Shown: positions 31,701 to 40,367 of the stretch, piece after piece
Layout: the number at the start of each line of letters is the position of its first letter
How positions within the stretch are numbered: the stretch's first letter is position 1
Assembly: GCA_028357285.1 (NCBI GenBank)
Contig: JAOMWM010000007.1
Span: forward strand, 1 to 46,992
Length of the DNA: 46,992 bases
Direction: 5' to 3'
Source of the DNA: Schleiferiaceae bacterium
GTDB lineage: Bacteria > Bacteroidota > Bacteroidia > Flavobacteriales > Schleiferiaceae
Notes under the pieces: generated by a model
What the model saw: only the letters and a program-made list of their open reading frames with translations
Told to the model about the DNA's origin: nothing
Databases searched by the model: none
Translations under genes and position numbers: made by a program

Positions 31701-33475
31701 TGCGTTTCGCATATCATATGAACGGTGCGAACCAGGGTGATCTAAAAGTCGCCATTTTTAATGGATCGAGCTGGACGACACTTTTTACACAGAGCGGAAA
31801 TCAAGGTAATAGTTGGAAGAATGTTGCCATTGATATCAGCAGTTTTGCAGGAGATACAGTACTTTTTAGGTTTAAAGGTATTACAGGCGATAGTTACCAA
31901 AGTGATTTGGCCATTGATGCTATCGAAATTGAGGATAATATTGGTATTCCTGTAGCAGATTTCGCTCCTGTAACTGGTACACCTTGTCTAAATACAGGCG
32001 TGATAATTTCCGATCTCAGTACGAAAAGTCCAACGTCATGGAATTGGTCCATTACCCCTTCATCGTATAGTTTCATTAATGGGACATCAAGCAGTTCGCA
32101 AAACCCGGAAGTAAGTTTCAGTGCTTATGGGGCCTATACAATCACTTTAATAGCCAGTAACACCTACGGCGCGGATACCATTGTATTAGCAAATGCAGTG
32201 ACGGTAAGCCCGCTACAATCCCTTCCTTTTGTCGAAACGTGGACAGGAAATGGAACAGTCGCCTTTACAACTGAAAATCCCGACGGAAGCACGAGTTGGA
32301 CCAAAGGAGAAGTTACGGGACCCACGGGGGCTAAAAGTGAAGTCATGTATATGAACTACTTTAATTACTCCACGGTAGGCGCTGAAGATGGACTTTTGAG
32401 TGAAAAGTTTGATATAGACGGCTATAATCCTGTCTTATATTTTGATTTAAGCTATGCCCAGTATTCTTCCGCTTATTCGGATTCTCTTGTGGTCGAGGTG
32501 AGCACAGATTGTGGGGCAAGTTTCACAAGAATCTATTTAAAGGGAGGCACCACATTAGCCACTGCAGCAAATTCCCAAAGCCAATTCATTCCCGGCGGAT
32601 CTAGCGATTGGCGCACAGATAGCGTAGTTTTATCTACTACGAACGGAGATTTTGTCCAATTCCGTTTTAAAGGAATCGGTGGATATGGTAACAACCTCTA
32701 CCTAGACAATATTCGGGTCATTTCTACGGGGACTCCTTCAACGGCTACGTTGAATGTATCGCCCATTTGTGAAGATACCCCGTTTGACTTCAATTTAAGT
32801 AGTACAGACACGACAGTAAATGGTCTATTCACGTTAAACCGTCAAGGGTCGAGCTTACTTTCGACGTACATAGGAATGGGAGCGCATACAGCAACGCTTA
32901 ATATCTCCACCGATTACGACCTTGAGTACATTTACTACAATGCCTACACATTCGTAGCGGACAGCGCTGTTCTAGTACCAGGCCCGCAACTCGATGCAGA
33001 CTTCGCATTGCAAAACACCAACGGGCTAACCTACAAATTCAATGACCTAAGTTCTCCGACACCTAGCGCATGGTTCTGGGACTTTGGAGATGGTAACTCA
33101 TCGACTGCACAGAATCCCACACACACTTTCTCTGGGAACGGACCTACTACTGTAAAACTCGTCGTTACTACAGATTGTGGCCTGGACAGCATCAGCGTAC
33201 CATATACTAATATTGGAATAAATGAAGATGGTACGGCTTCGATGGTGGTCTATCCTAACCCTACCGATGGTATCCTTCATCTTCAAACGCCAGAGGTGGA
33301 CGGAAAGGTATTCGTTCAAATCTTCGGTATGAATGGTGCTTTAGTGGAAGAAAGTTTGTTCAATGCAAACACTGGACGCATCACCATAAATCTCGGAGCT
33401 TATGCTCGTGGTTTCTATCAAATTAAGGTGACCACTGAAAATGCAGTGCAAAACTTTAAAGTCACGAAATACTAG
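28730..33475 (+). CDS. Subtilisin-family (S8) secreted protease with PKD domains and T9SS type A sorting domain
   Basis: A 1581-residue exported protease. After a signal peptide (MVRILLFLITFTSFAAQAQ) and a propeptide-like region, the S8 domain spans about 190-480, with catalytic Asp217 (VVGLGDDGDIG), His245 (GDHGDHVAGT) and Ser410 (GTSMSAPGVAGY). Next come beta-rich modules: a MAM-like module (about 900-1070), a PKD domain (about 1075-1160), a jelly-roll-like module (about 1165-1340), and a second PKD domain (about 1425-1495: WFWDFGDGNSSTAQNPTHTF). The end (about 1503-1581: VVYPNPTDGILHL ... [21 protein letters not shown]) is a T9SS type A sorting signal. It should be released or anchored at the cell surface to digest proteins. 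An upstream TTG extension is rejected because the ATG at 28730 starts the signal peptide. Confidence 0.93.
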   Translation: MVRILLFLITFTSFAAQAQLKVQLKSGTYHITEGTFKQLSNTQATYGVGLWDRVVLAEDKKALADLGVELGHYLPKNAFEVKIPAGVTIAQLRNAGLSAFVKWTPMMKLDGPLAIGDWPEWAVLNDGRVAVQFKTSENWNAPLFVSQLKDLDESWHTAVVKPDMLNLLAKDDAVLFIQAIEEPGTPENYNSRAAARTAYIQGQTPFDGSNVVVGLGDDGDIGPHADYKGRLTSLAGNSIGDHGDHVAGTIFGAGNIDPTAEGNAPGATMVYYDYPSNLSNVDAHYVSYGIRVTNSSYSNGCNAGYTFYAQQMDKDVRDNAALVHVFSAGNSNGSNCGYGAGSQWGNITGGHKQGKNVIATANITSTDAIATSSSRGPAADGRIKPDLAAVGTNVYSTIDSHTYGNKTGTSMSAPGVAGYFAVLHNTFDVLQQDTADAGLLKAIAMNTADDLGNPGPDFIYGYGRVNARKALRVIQDTQFFSNSITTNDTLTYTISLPAGVNKFSAMLYWTDKEGSTNASKALVNNLDFEVTDLTGATTYQPWVLDPTPNTTTLLYGATRGVDTLNNAEQVTLDAPSSGDYRFTVYGTNIPQGPQTFYIVYAMDMEKNPIAFPHENAKLTPGANYVRWNGSTSLTWHYSTDSMGTWTSVNLNATGGNRVANWNVPNVATKNAFLRNIQGTDTTIAGPFVILNTPTNLSLDWACPDSIKISFSPVSGATDYTAYILGTTYMDSVYNSTSNSMIIPYQPINGTWFSVSGAINSVEGRRAYAVQLPSGTNACPLPRDGGISTLVSPQFITSCQNPMQPVSINITNPSTQVLDTLPVAMTFGTTTVRDTFFGNLNSYADTIFTFATPITWSGTTAQTLKVWSELSGDQNSLNDTVVQSINYYNSSLYGLPFTQNFDGFSNCGTNTNCGGTVCNLGGDFINLTNGTEDDIDWRTNSGSTASSGTGPTTGTGGSGKYLYLEASGNCEFQEALLYTPCIDLAGSISPELRFAYHMNGANQGDLKVAIFNGSSWTTLFTQSGNQGNSWKNVAIDISSFAGDTVLFRFKGITGDSYQSDLAIDAIEIEDNIGIPVADFAPVTGTPCLNTGVIISDLSTKSPTSWNWSITPSSYSFINGTSSSSQNPEVSFSAYGAYTITLIASNTYGADTIVLANAVTVSPLQSLPFVETWTGNGTVAFTTENPDGSTSWTKGEVTGPTGAKSEVMYMNYFNYSTVGAEDGLLSEKFDIDGYNPVLYFDLSYAQYSSAYSDSLVVEVSTDCGASFTRIYLKGGTTLATAANSQSQFIPGGSSDWRTDSVVLSTTNGDFVQFRFKGIGGYGNNLYLDNIRVISTGTPSTATLNVSPICEDTPFDFNLSSTDTTVNGLFTLNRQGSSLLSTYIGMGAHTATLNISTDYDLEYIYYNAYTFVADSAVLVPGPQLDADFALQNTNGLTYKFNDLSSPTPSAWFWDFGDGNSSTAQNPTHTFSGNGPTTVKLVVTTDCGLDSISVPYTNIGINEDGTASMVVYPNPTDGILHLQTPEVDGKVFVQIFGMNGALVEESLFNANTGRITINLGAYARGFYQIKVTTENAVQNFKVTKY

Positions 33476-34887
33476 GCACGTCGGCTCAATGCCCATGCGC
33501 CGAAGTAGGTGATTAAACCGTTGTAAAGTAAAAGCTCAAAACCTATGGTGTACCCTAAACGGGGTGCCCATAGGCTTAAGGCGTAAGCTAAAAAGGGACT
33601 TCCTATTGCCACTCCAGTTATTCCCCAACCTTGAATCTTTCTCTTTTGCGTTAAGGCGAAAGCAAAAAGTCCAAGCAACGGACCGTAGGTATAACCTGCC
33701 GCTGTAAATAACGCAGAAATAATACTGTCCGCTTCAAGTGAATAAATCAAGAGCATTACGACGAGCAAGACTCCCATAAATCCTACATATACTCTAGTTC
33801 TCCGATTAGAATCTTCATCTGTGTTCATTGCAAGAAAGTCCACGCAAAAAGCAGTGGTAAGTGAAGCAAGTGCGCTATCTGCACTAGAGAATGCGGCTGC
33901 CAAAAGCCCAAGAAAAAACACTGCTCCTAATAGCGCTGGCATACCGTCGCTTGTGGCAACCGTTGCGAAGAGTTTATCGCCGGTTGCAGTAATACCCTGA
34001 AGCGCTGCGTAATCGGTCAAGAGTATACCTAAGGCGAGAAATAATGCATTCACAAAAAGTAAATTCACCCCAAGCAAGACCATGTTCTTTTGTGAGTCTT
34101 TTAAACGCGCGACCGTAAGGTTTTTCTGCATCATGTCTTGATCTAAACCGGTCATAGCAACAGCAATAGACATGCCTCCAAGAAGCTGTTTCCACCATGC
34201 TTGTGAAGAACCTGATTTGACAACGTAAGCCATATCGCTCGAAGAAATGTAATCCCATAAACTTTGCGCTTCAGGAACCACTACTTTACCCACAAAATAG
34301 AGCGCCAAAGCCGCTGCAATCAGCATAAAGGCCGTTTGAAGGGTATCCGTAATAACAATAGTGGCGATACCACCCGCTGCACTGTAGAGCGCAATGAGCG
34401 CAAGTACGGCTATCGCGGTGATGGGAAAGGGAATGTGGAGACTGTCGCATATCATTAATTGGACCACCATAGTGACGATGTATAGGCGGGCACTCGCCCC
34501 TACAATACGCGAAAGGAGAAAGAATGCAGAACCTGTCTTATAACTAGAAGCACCGAGTTTTTCCCCGAGAAAACTGTAAATACTAATCACATTATAGCGG
34601 TAGTATACGGGCAACAGAACGAAGGCAATGATTAAATAGCCAAAGAAAAAACCTACCACCATCATCAGGTAGGTCATGCCCGAAGCCGCCGTCCAACCGG
34701 GTACGCTAATAAAAGTGACACCGCTGAGCGAGGCGCCGATCATTCCGAAACTTACAAGCAACCATGAAGCGTTTTTATTCGCGTTAAAGAAGGTTGCATT
34801 GGTCGCGCCTCGTGAGGTTATTTTTCCGATAAAAACGAGCACACTTACATAGGCAAGCAAGAGAATTAAAAAGAGCGTGTAGTTCAT
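33472..34887 (-). CDS. Sodium:solute symporter (SSS family)
   Basis: A 471-residue inner-membrane sodium-coupled transporter with about 13 helices. It opens [21 protein letters not shown], has the family segments [20 protein letters not shown] and [22 protein letters not shown] (Na2-site serines), and lacks the soluble insertion found in the symporter at 24564-26213. I chose the ATG at 34887: the frame runs on to 35088 but that part is antisense to recR. Its stop shares CTAG with the stop of the protease gene, and it diverges from recR across a 37-bp spacer. The substrate is unknown; it could import peptide, amino-acid or sugar products. Confidence 0.92.
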   Translation of the reverse strand: MNYTLFLILLLAYVSVLVFIGKITSRGATNATFFNANKNASWLLVSFGMIGASLSGVTFISVPGWTAASGMTYLMMVVGFFFGYLIIAFVLLPVYYRYNVISIYSFLGEKLGASSYKTGSAFFLLSRIVGASARLYIVTMVVQLMICDSLHIPFPITAIAVLALIALYSAAGGIATIVITDTLQTAFMLIAAALALYFVGKVVVPEAQSLWDYISSSDMAYVVKSGSSQAWWKQLLGGMSIAVAMTGLDQDMMQKNLTVARLKDSQKNMVLLGVNLLFVNALFLALGILLTDYAALQGITATGDKLFATVATSDGMPALLGAVFFLGLLAAAFSSADSALASLTTAFCVDFLAMNTDEDSNRRTRVYVGFMGVLLVVMLLIYSLEADSIISALFTAAGYTYGPLLGLFAFALTQKRKIQGWGITGVAIGSPFLAYALSLWAPRLGYTIGFELLLYNGLITYFGAWALSRRA

Positions 34888-34888
34888 G

Positions 34889-34918
34889 TTCACAAATATG
34901 CGCAATCCCTTACTTTTG
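34889..34918 (+). promoter_or_regulatory. recR promoter in a 37-bp divergent spacer
   Basis: TACTTTTG (34911-34918) exactly matches the -7 element TAnnTTTG, with TTC (close to TTG) 19 bp upstream at 34889-34891. The predicted start of transcription is at or next to the recR ATG (34925), so the message would be leaderless or nearly so. On the other strand CATATTTG (34900-34893) lies 5 bases from the symporter ATG. Confidence 0.6.
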
Positions 34919-34924
34919 AAACAG

Positions 34925-35542
34925 ATGAATTTTTCCAGTAGAAAAATAGAACAAGCCGTCGAAGAAATCTCGCGGCTGCCAGGTATAGGTAAGAAAACTG
35001 CCTTAAGGCTCGCGTTGCATTTGTTGCGTAGACCGGAAGGACAAACAGATGCTTTGGCCGCCGCTTTAGTCGATTTACGCCAAAACACAACGTTTTGCGG
35101 TACGTGTCACACACTTTCTGACACGGAAACTTGCAGTATTTGTGCTTCCCCAAAGCGCGATTCGAGCATTGTGTGCGTTGTAGAAGATGTGCGAGATGTG
35201 ATGGCAATAGAAAATACAGGCGGCTACCAGGGCACCTATCATGTTTTGGGTGGACTGATTTCACCGATGGACGGGGTTGGTCCAGGTGACCTCACGATCG
35301 ATCATTTGATTCACAAGCTGAAAGACGGCGGTATAGAAGAATTGGTCTTTGCCTTGAATACAACCATGGAGGGCGATACCACGAATTTTTACCTCTATCG
35401 AAAAGTGAAAGACTTCAAAGTTAATTTGACCACTATAGCGCGCGGGATTTCAGTCGGCGATGAACTGGAGTTCGCTGACGAAGTAACGCTTGGGCGCAGT
35501 ATTCAACAGCGTATTCCTTACGAACAAAGTCTCCCGAAATAG
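34925..35542 (+). CDS. recR: Recombination protein RecR
   Basis: A 205-residue protein of the RecFOR pathway that helps load RecA on gapped DNA. It shows the helix-hairpin-helix segment [18 protein letters not shown], a four-cysteine zinc finger [16 protein letters not shown], and a Toprim domain ([23 protein letters not shown]). I chose the ATG at 34925 ([20 protein letters not shown]), which fits the normal length; the longer frame from 34886 would include the promoter. Its stop overlaps the GTG start of a glycosyltransferase gene by one base (TAGTG), so the two are probably coupled. Confidence 0.97.
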   Translation: MNFSSRKIEQAVEEISRLPGIGKKTALRLALHLLRRPEGQTDALAAALVDLRQNTTFCGTCHTLSDTETCSICASPKRDSSIVCVVEDVRDVMAIENTGGYQGTYHVLGGLISPMDGVGPGDLTIDHLIHKLKDGGIEELVFALNTTMEGDTTNFYLYRKVKDFKVNLTTIARGISVGDELEFADEVTLGRSIQQRIPYEQSLPK

Positions 35543-37491
35543 TGGATCTCAGTATAGTCATAGTCAACTACAACGTTAAAGAGTTTTTGACGCAGTGTTT
35601 GGAAAGTATCTACCGAAGTAAGACGGACTATGCTTTCGAAGTGATTGTTGTAGATAATGCGAGTACTGATAGCGGTGAATCGCGCATCTTGAAAGCTTTT
35701 CCTGAGGTACGGTGGATTGCAAATACAGAAAATGTAGGTTTTGGGCGTGCTAATAATCAAGGTTTTGAAGCCGCCAAGGGAACCTATACACTAATTCTCA
35801 ATCCCGATACCGTCGTGCAAGAAGATACACTTGAGGTGTGTATCGACTATTTAAAAACGCACCCAGAAGTGGGTGGGTTAGGTATTAAGGGTATTGATGG
35901 AACGGGCCAATTCCTACCTGAAAGTAAACGCGGTCTACCTACGCCGATGACAGCATTGTGGAAAATCACAGGACTCTCTAGAATTTTCCCAAAATCGGCG
36001 TTTTTTGCACGCTATCACATGGGGCATTTGGATCCCGATGGCAATCATAAAGTGGACATATTAGTGGGATGTTTCATGATGGTTCCTACAGCTTTGTTGC
36101 GGGAGGTTGGTGGATTTGATTCTCGGTATTTCATGTACGGCGAAGACATTGACCTGAGCTATGAGTTATTGAAAACAGGCCGTGAAAACCACTACATCAG
36201 TGATTCTCAGATCATTCATTATAAAGGTGAAAGCACGAAGCGTGGCAGTTTGAACTACGTAAAAATGTTCTATCAAGCCATGATTATTTTCGCTAGAAAG
36301 CAGTTCAGCGGCTCCTCTGCCCTCGCCTACACATTGCTTATTTATGTGGGTATTTACCTTCGTGCGGGATTGGCATTATTAGCCCGTCTCGCGAAAAGTG
36401 CAGCAACGCCGATCATTGACATCCTACTTTTGGCCTTTACCCTGGACCAATTAAAAACGTATTGGGAACACAACCATCGCTTTATCAACGGCGGCTCGTA
36501 TCCAGATACATATACCTATTATATTCAAGGTTCTTACATTCTTTTTTGGCTGTTTGCCCTCGCCTTGAGTGGAGTGTATACTAAGAATACACGTCCGGCC
36601 ATAATCGCTCGTTCCATGGCTGTTGCCACACTAGTGATAGGCTTCATCTATGGATTGCTTCCAGAAGCGCTTCGATTCTCTCGTGCCCTTCTACTGCTTG
36701 GAGGATTGGGAGGTATTACAATGTTGATTCTTTGGCGTTCCATCATTGGATTACTTACTGGAAAACATTTATTTACTCTGCCCGTTCAACGCCCTAAAAT
36801 GCTCTTTATAGGATCCGATTCCGGCAAGGCCTCCCTTCAAAAATTACTCTCAGAAAACGGCATTATTCCCGCGTTTTTCTTGCATGACCCGGCAGTTGAC
36901 ACTAAACAAGTGAACTTAGAAAAATTAGAGGCGAAAATTCGACTGTATGACATAAATGAATGTGTGGTAGAATCTAGTGTTTGGCCAGCTTCAGTTCTTA
37001 TGCGGATTATGAGTGAATTGGGCACCCAGACTAACGTGAAATCCTTAGTCATAGGTGGTCCGTATATCGTGGGTTCGAACAGTAGTTTGAATCAGGGCGA
37101 GACCTATGGATTGGGCCGATTCAATGCCGCAAATGCCAACTACAGACGTCAAAAAAGGTTGCTTGATATCACCTTAACACTCCTTCTCATCTTGACTTTT
37201 CCACTCTCGGGGACGCTTGCCGCCATCACTGGTCGCGCCCAAGGGCTCACGAATTGGCTGAGTAATTCAGGGAAAATAATCATTGGAAAAAGAACGCTAG
37301 TTGGATATACCATTGAAGCAGCTGCAAAAAATCACTTACCCATTCTCCCTCCGCCGATTTTCGATATTGCGACAGGAATCCCAAAAGTCTTGAACGTATC
37401 GCAAAGTGTATCCACTCTTGTTACCAACTATGCAAAAGAAGCCGAATTAAGGTCCGATTTGCGCCAGCTCTGGGAACTAAGCAAATTCTAG
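35542..37491 (+). CDS. Family 2 glycosyltransferase fused to a membrane module resembling a degenerate sugar-phosphotransferase
   Basis: A 649-residue membrane-bound protein starting at GTG. Residues 1-240 are a GT2 domain like those in rhamnosyltransferases: LSIVIVNYNVKEFL, VVDNASTD, LILNPDTV and GGFDSRYFMYGEDIDLSYEL. Several hydrophobic helices (about 265-410) follow, then a Rossmann-like part (about 419-510: PKMLFIGSDSGKASLQKLL) and the segment YRRQKRLLDITLTLLLILTF near 533. The latter resembles the KRxxD-plus-helix opening of the polyprenyl-phosphate sugar transferase (WcaJ) domain, but only about 115 residues remain and the usual GPxFFxQxRxG motif is missing. It probably builds a surface glycan at the inner membrane. 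The role of the C-terminal half is open. Confidence 0.8.
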   Translation: MDLSIVIVNYNVKEFLTQCLESIYRSKTDYAFEVIVVDNASTDSGESRILKAFPEVRWIANTENVGFGRANNQGFEAAKGTYTLILNPDTVVQEDTLEVCIDYLKTHPEVGGLGIKGIDGTGQFLPESKRGLPTPMTALWKITGLSRIFPKSAFFARYHMGHLDPDGNHKVDILVGCFMMVPTALLREVGGFDSRYFMYGEDIDLSYELLKTGRENHYISDSQIIHYKGESTKRGSLNYVKMFYQAMIIFARKQFSGSSALAYTLLIYVGIYLRAGLALLARLAKSAATPIIDILLLAFTLDQLKTYWEHNHRFINGGSYPDTYTYYIQGSYILFWLFALALSGVYTKNTRPAIIARSMAVATLVIGFIYGLLPEALRFSRALLLLGGLGGITMLILWRSIIGLLTGKHLFTLPVQRPKMLFIGSDSGKASLQKLLSENGIIPAFFLHDPAVDTKQVNLEKLEAKIRLYDINECVVESSVWPASVLMRIMSELGTQTNVKSLVIGGPYIVGSNSSLNQGETYGLGRFNAANANYRRQKRLLDITLTLLLILTFPLSGTLAAITGRAQGLTNWLSNSGKIIIGKRTLVGYTIEAAAKNHLPILPPPIFDIATGIPKVLNVSQSVSTLVTNYAKEAELRSDLRQLWELSKF

Positions 37492-37520
37492 CGCAATAGT
37501 AATAGTGGGATTTTTTGCCG

Positions 37521-37528
37521 TAAATTCG
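37521..37528 (+). promoter_or_regulatory. Candidate -7 element of the E2 gene
   Basis: TAAATTCG differs from TAnnTTTG by one base and lies 22 bp before the ATG at 37551. The rplS upstream element has the same TTCG ending, which supports both, but no clear -33 element is present. Confidence 0.4.
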
Positions 37529-37550
37529 AGGACCGAAAAAACCAAATTCA

Positions 37551-38903
37551 ATGGCTCAGTTTGAATTAATCTTGCCCAAAATGGGCGAATCCGTTGCAGA
37601 AGCTACCGTAACGAACTGGTTGAAAAACGTTGGTGACGTCATTGACGCTGAAGAAAGCGTAGTTGAAGTTGCCACCGATAAAGTAGACAGTGAAGTACCC
37701 TCTCCTGTAAGTGGAACGTTAGTCAAAATTTTAGTTGATGTAAACGGAGTTGCTGAAGTAGGCAGCCCCATCGCAATTATAGAAGTAGAAGGCGAAGACA
37801 GTGGCTCAACAGCTACTTCTGCGCCTGAGAGTATACCAGTACCAGCAGTAGCTGCGGCTGAAATTGAAGTTCAAGTAGCCGCGGTGGCCGCAACCGTGAG
37901 CGCCCCCGAGCCTAGTGGACCTATTTCTAAGAATTCAAACGGTAGATTCTACTCTCCGTTGGTTCGCTCTATGGCAAAAGAAGAAGGAATTGGACAATCA
38001 GAATTAGACCAAATTCCTGGAAGTGGAAAGGAAGGACGTGTCACGAAAAAAGACATTGTCGCCTATCTAGAGAGCGGTCGTCAGGCGAGAGCAGATAAAG
38101 CGCCCGCTACGAATGCAGCATCAACTGCAGCGCCAGTAGCACCTGCTGCAGCACCTACCCCTAAAACTGCAGCCCCCGCGATCAGTGTTGGGTCGGGAGA
38201 TGAAATTATTGAGATGGACCGCATGAGAAAACTCATTGCCGACCACATGGTAAATTCAGTTCAAACCTCACCACACGTAACGAGCTTCGTTGAAGCGGAC
38301 ATGACGAAAGTTGTACTGTGGCGTAATCGCGTAAAAGGTGAATTCCAGAAAAAGCATGGAGAAAAAATAACCTTTACTCCAATCATTATGGAAGCCATTG
38401 TTAAAGCCATCCAGGATTTCCCTATGATCAATGTGAGTATTGATGGTACAAACATCATTAAACACGGAAATATCAATGTGGGTATGGCAGCCGCTCTACC
38501 GTCGGGTAATCTTATTGTTCCTGTCGTTAAAAACGCAGATCAATTAAGTTTGTTGGGTATCACAAAATCAGTGAACGATTTAGCCAACCGTGCTCGAAAC
38601 AACCAACTCAAGCCTGATGAAATCAGTGGAGGAACTTATACTTTAACCAACGTTGGAACTTTTGGAAACGTTATGGGCACACCTATCATCAATCAACCAC
38701 AGGTAGCCATTATGGCCGCAGGTGCAATCGTTAAAAAGCCTGCTGTCATTGAAACACCAGAAGGTGATATGATTGCAGTTCGCCACAAAATGTTCCTCAG
38801 CCACAGCTACGACCACCGAGTTGTCGACGGTGCACTAGGAGGCATGTTTGTAAAACGAGTGGCCGAATATTTAGAATCATGGGATTTAGATCGGGAGATT
38901 TAA
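37551..38903 (+). CDS. Dihydrolipoamide acyltransferase, E2 of a 2-oxoacid dehydrogenase complex
   Basis: A 450-residue E2 subunit. It has one lipoyl domain with the lipoylated lysine in EVATDKVDSEVPSP (Lys44), an alanine/proline-rich linker, a subunit-binding domain (about 140-180: YSPLVRSMAKEEGI, GRVTKKDIVAYLES) and a second Ala/Pro linker. The catalytic acyltransferase domain follows (about 225-450), with His422 and Asp426 in LSHSYDHRVVDGA. It transfers acyl groups from lipoamide to CoA. The single lipoyl domain and the MAQFELILPKMGESVAEATV start fit branched-chain (BkdB) or 2-oxoglutarate E2 rather than a multi-lipoyl pyruvate E2. E1 and E3 genes are not adjacent, so the substrate remains open. 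Confidence 0.9.
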   Translation: MAQFELILPKMGESVAEATVTNWLKNVGDVIDAEESVVEVATDKVDSEVPSPVSGTLVKILVDVNGVAEVGSPIAIIEVEGEDSGSTATSAPESIPVPAVAAAEIEVQVAAVAATVSAPEPSGPISKNSNGRFYSPLVRSMAKEEGIGQSELDQIPGSGKEGRVTKKDIVAYLESGRQARADKAPATNAASTAAPVAPAAAPTPKTAAPAISVGSGDEIIEMDRMRKLIADHMVNSVQTSPHVTSFVEADMTKVVLWRNRVKGEFQKKHGEKITFTPIIMEAIVKAIQDFPMINVSIDGTNIIKHGNINVGMAAALPSGNLIVPVVKNADQLSLLGITKSVNDLANRARNNQLKPDEISGGTYTLTNVGTFGNVMGTPIINQPQVAIMAAGAIVKKPAVIETPEGDMIAVRHKMFLSHSYDHRVVDGALGGMFVKRVAEYLESWDLDREI

Positions 38904-38924
38904 TTCCAAAATTTATAACTTTAT

Positions 38925-38953
38925 AAAGCCGCCCTTAGGGGTGGCTTTTTTTT
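38925..38953 (+). terminator. Intrinsic terminator after the E2 gene
   Basis: The stem AAAGCCGCCC / GGGTGGCTTT (10 bp, one G-U pair) with a TTAG loop runs into T residues (38946-38953). It lies 21 bp after the E2 stop and just before the exonuclease gene. Confidence 0.9.
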
Positions 38954-38971
38954 GAATTTAATCGTACTCCA

Positions 38972-39739
38972 ATGAAATTGAATCTTTCTCGTCCCATTTG
39001 TTTTTTCGACTTAGAAACTACAGGCATCAACGTTACTAGTGACCGCATAGTAGAAATCTGCGTCCATAAAGTCCATACCGATGGTACAGAAGAAACGCAT
39101 ACGTGGCGGGTGAACCCAACGGTACCCATTCCCGCTGGTGCGTCCTCCGTTCATGGAATCTACGATCCAGATGTAGCTAACGAGCCTACGTTTAAAGAAT
39201 TAGCCGCGACTGTACATCAACTTATTAGTGATAGTGATCTTGCCGGCTACAACAGTAATAAATTTGATATCCCATTGCTCGCCGAAGAATTCCTTAGAGC
39301 GGATATCGATTTTGAAATGGGTAAACGTAAGGCTGTGGACGTGCAAAATATCTTTCACCGAATGGAACAGCGGACGTTGAGTGCTGCCTATAAATTTTAT
39401 TGCGGTAAAAATTTAGACGGAGCGCATACCGCAGAGGCCGATGTACTTGCAACTTATGAAGTTTTGAAAGCACAAATCGAACGCTATGAAGAATTAGATA
39501 ACGACATGAATTTCCTTTCGGACTTCTCTAATCGACAGCGTGTTGCGGATTTCGCCGGCTTTATCGCTTTTAACGATGAGGATGAAGAAATTTTTACTTT
39601 TGGGAAATACCGTGGCATAACGGTAAAATCGGTGTTGCAGGAAAACCCAGGGTATTTTAGTTGGATTCAGAACGCCGATTTCCCGCTCTACACGAAAAAG
39701 GTTTTGACCGCAATACGACTCAAAAATTTCAATAAATAG
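38972..39739 (+). CDS. DnaQ-like DEDDh 3'-5' exonuclease with an extra C-terminal domain
   Basis: A 255-residue exonuclease-domain protein. The four acidic metal ligands and the histidine of the DEDDh group can be placed: FFDLETTG (Asp, Glu), NSNKFDIPLL (Asp) and AHTAEADVLATYEV (His, Asp). Residues about 205-245 (FTFGKYRGITVKSVLQENPGYFSWI) form a small extra domain like that at the end of exodeoxyribonuclease X-type and DUF3820 proteins. It is not long enough to be a full polymerase and probably acts in DNA repair or RNA turnover. It follows the E2 terminator by about 20 bp and precedes the next gene by 13 bp in the same direction. Confidence 0.88.
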   Translation: MKLNLSRPICFFDLETTGINVTSDRIVEICVHKVHTDGTEETHTWRVNPTVPIPAGASSVHGIYDPDVANEPTFKELAATVHQLISDSDLAGYNSNKFDIPLLAEEFLRADIDFEMGKRKAVDVQNIFHRMEQRTLSAAYKFYCGKNLDGAHTAEADVLATYEVLKAQIERYEELDNDMNFLSDFSNRQRVADFAGFIAFNDEDEEIFTFGKYRGITVKSVLQENPGYFSWIQNADFPLYTKKVLTAIRLKNFNK

Positions 39740-39752
39740 TAAAACATCGGCT

Positions 39753-40367
39753 ATGAAAATCATTTGTATTGGTCGGAATTACGCTAAACATGCTGAAGAA
39801 CTTAACAATCCTATTCCGGAGGAGCCTGTAGTCTTCCTCAAGCCAGATACGGCAATTCTTCTCAAGAAGCATCCATTCTTCATTCCAGAGCACAGTAACG
39901 AGGTGCACCACGAAATTGAAGTTGTGGTCAAAATCAATCGACTAGGAAAACACATTGAACCTCGTTTTGCTCATAAATACTACAGCGAAATTGCTTTAGG
40001 TATTGATTTCACAGCGAGAGATGTACAATCGCATTGTAAAGCAAAAGGACTACCGTGGGAAAAAGCTAAGGCTTTTGACGGTTCTGCCGCAGTATCAAAA
40101 TTCTTTGCCCTTGAAACCATCGGTAAAGATATTCAGGACATTAATTTCCGTCTAGACATTAACGGCAATACGGTTCAATCCGGCTCTACAGAAAACATGT
40201 TATTCTCTGTAGATGAGATTATTAGCCATGTTTCAAAATACTTTACTTTAAAAACGGGCGATCTTATTTTCACAGGAACTCCAGCAGGCGTGGGACGTGT
40301 AGAACGCGAAGATTTATTAGAACTATTCCTTGAAAAGGAGCGAATTTTTTACTTCAACGTAAAATAG
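39753..40367 (+). CDS. Fumarylacetoacetate hydrolase-family protein (FAHD1-like)
   Basis: A 204-residue enzyme of the FAH family. It starts MKIICIGRNYAKHAEELNNP and has the metal-site motif VHHEIEVVVKI, then LGIDFTARDVQ, WEKAKAFDGSAAVS and FTGTPAGVG. The short length and motif order match the FAHD1/YcgM group, whose members hydrolyse acylpyruvates or decarboxylate oxaloacetate. Thirteen bases separate it from the exonuclease gene, so the two are probably co-transcribed, though no functional link is evident. The exact reaction cannot be decided here. Confidence 0.9.
   Translation: MKIICIGRNYAKHAEELNNPIPEEPVVFLKPDTAILLKKHPFFIPEHSNEVHHEIEVVVKINRLGKHIEPRFAHKYYSEIALGIDFTARDVQSHCKAKGLPWEKAKAFDGSAAVSKFFALETIGKDIQDINFRLDINGNTVQSGSTENMLFSVDEIISHVSKYFTLKTGDLIFTGTPAGVGRVEREDLLELFLEKERIFYFNVK

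Noticed and set aside
34887-35088. 67-residue N-terminal extension of the second sodium symporter
   Set aside because: It is antisense to recR, contains no plausible membrane start, and the ATG at 34887 begins the first helix.
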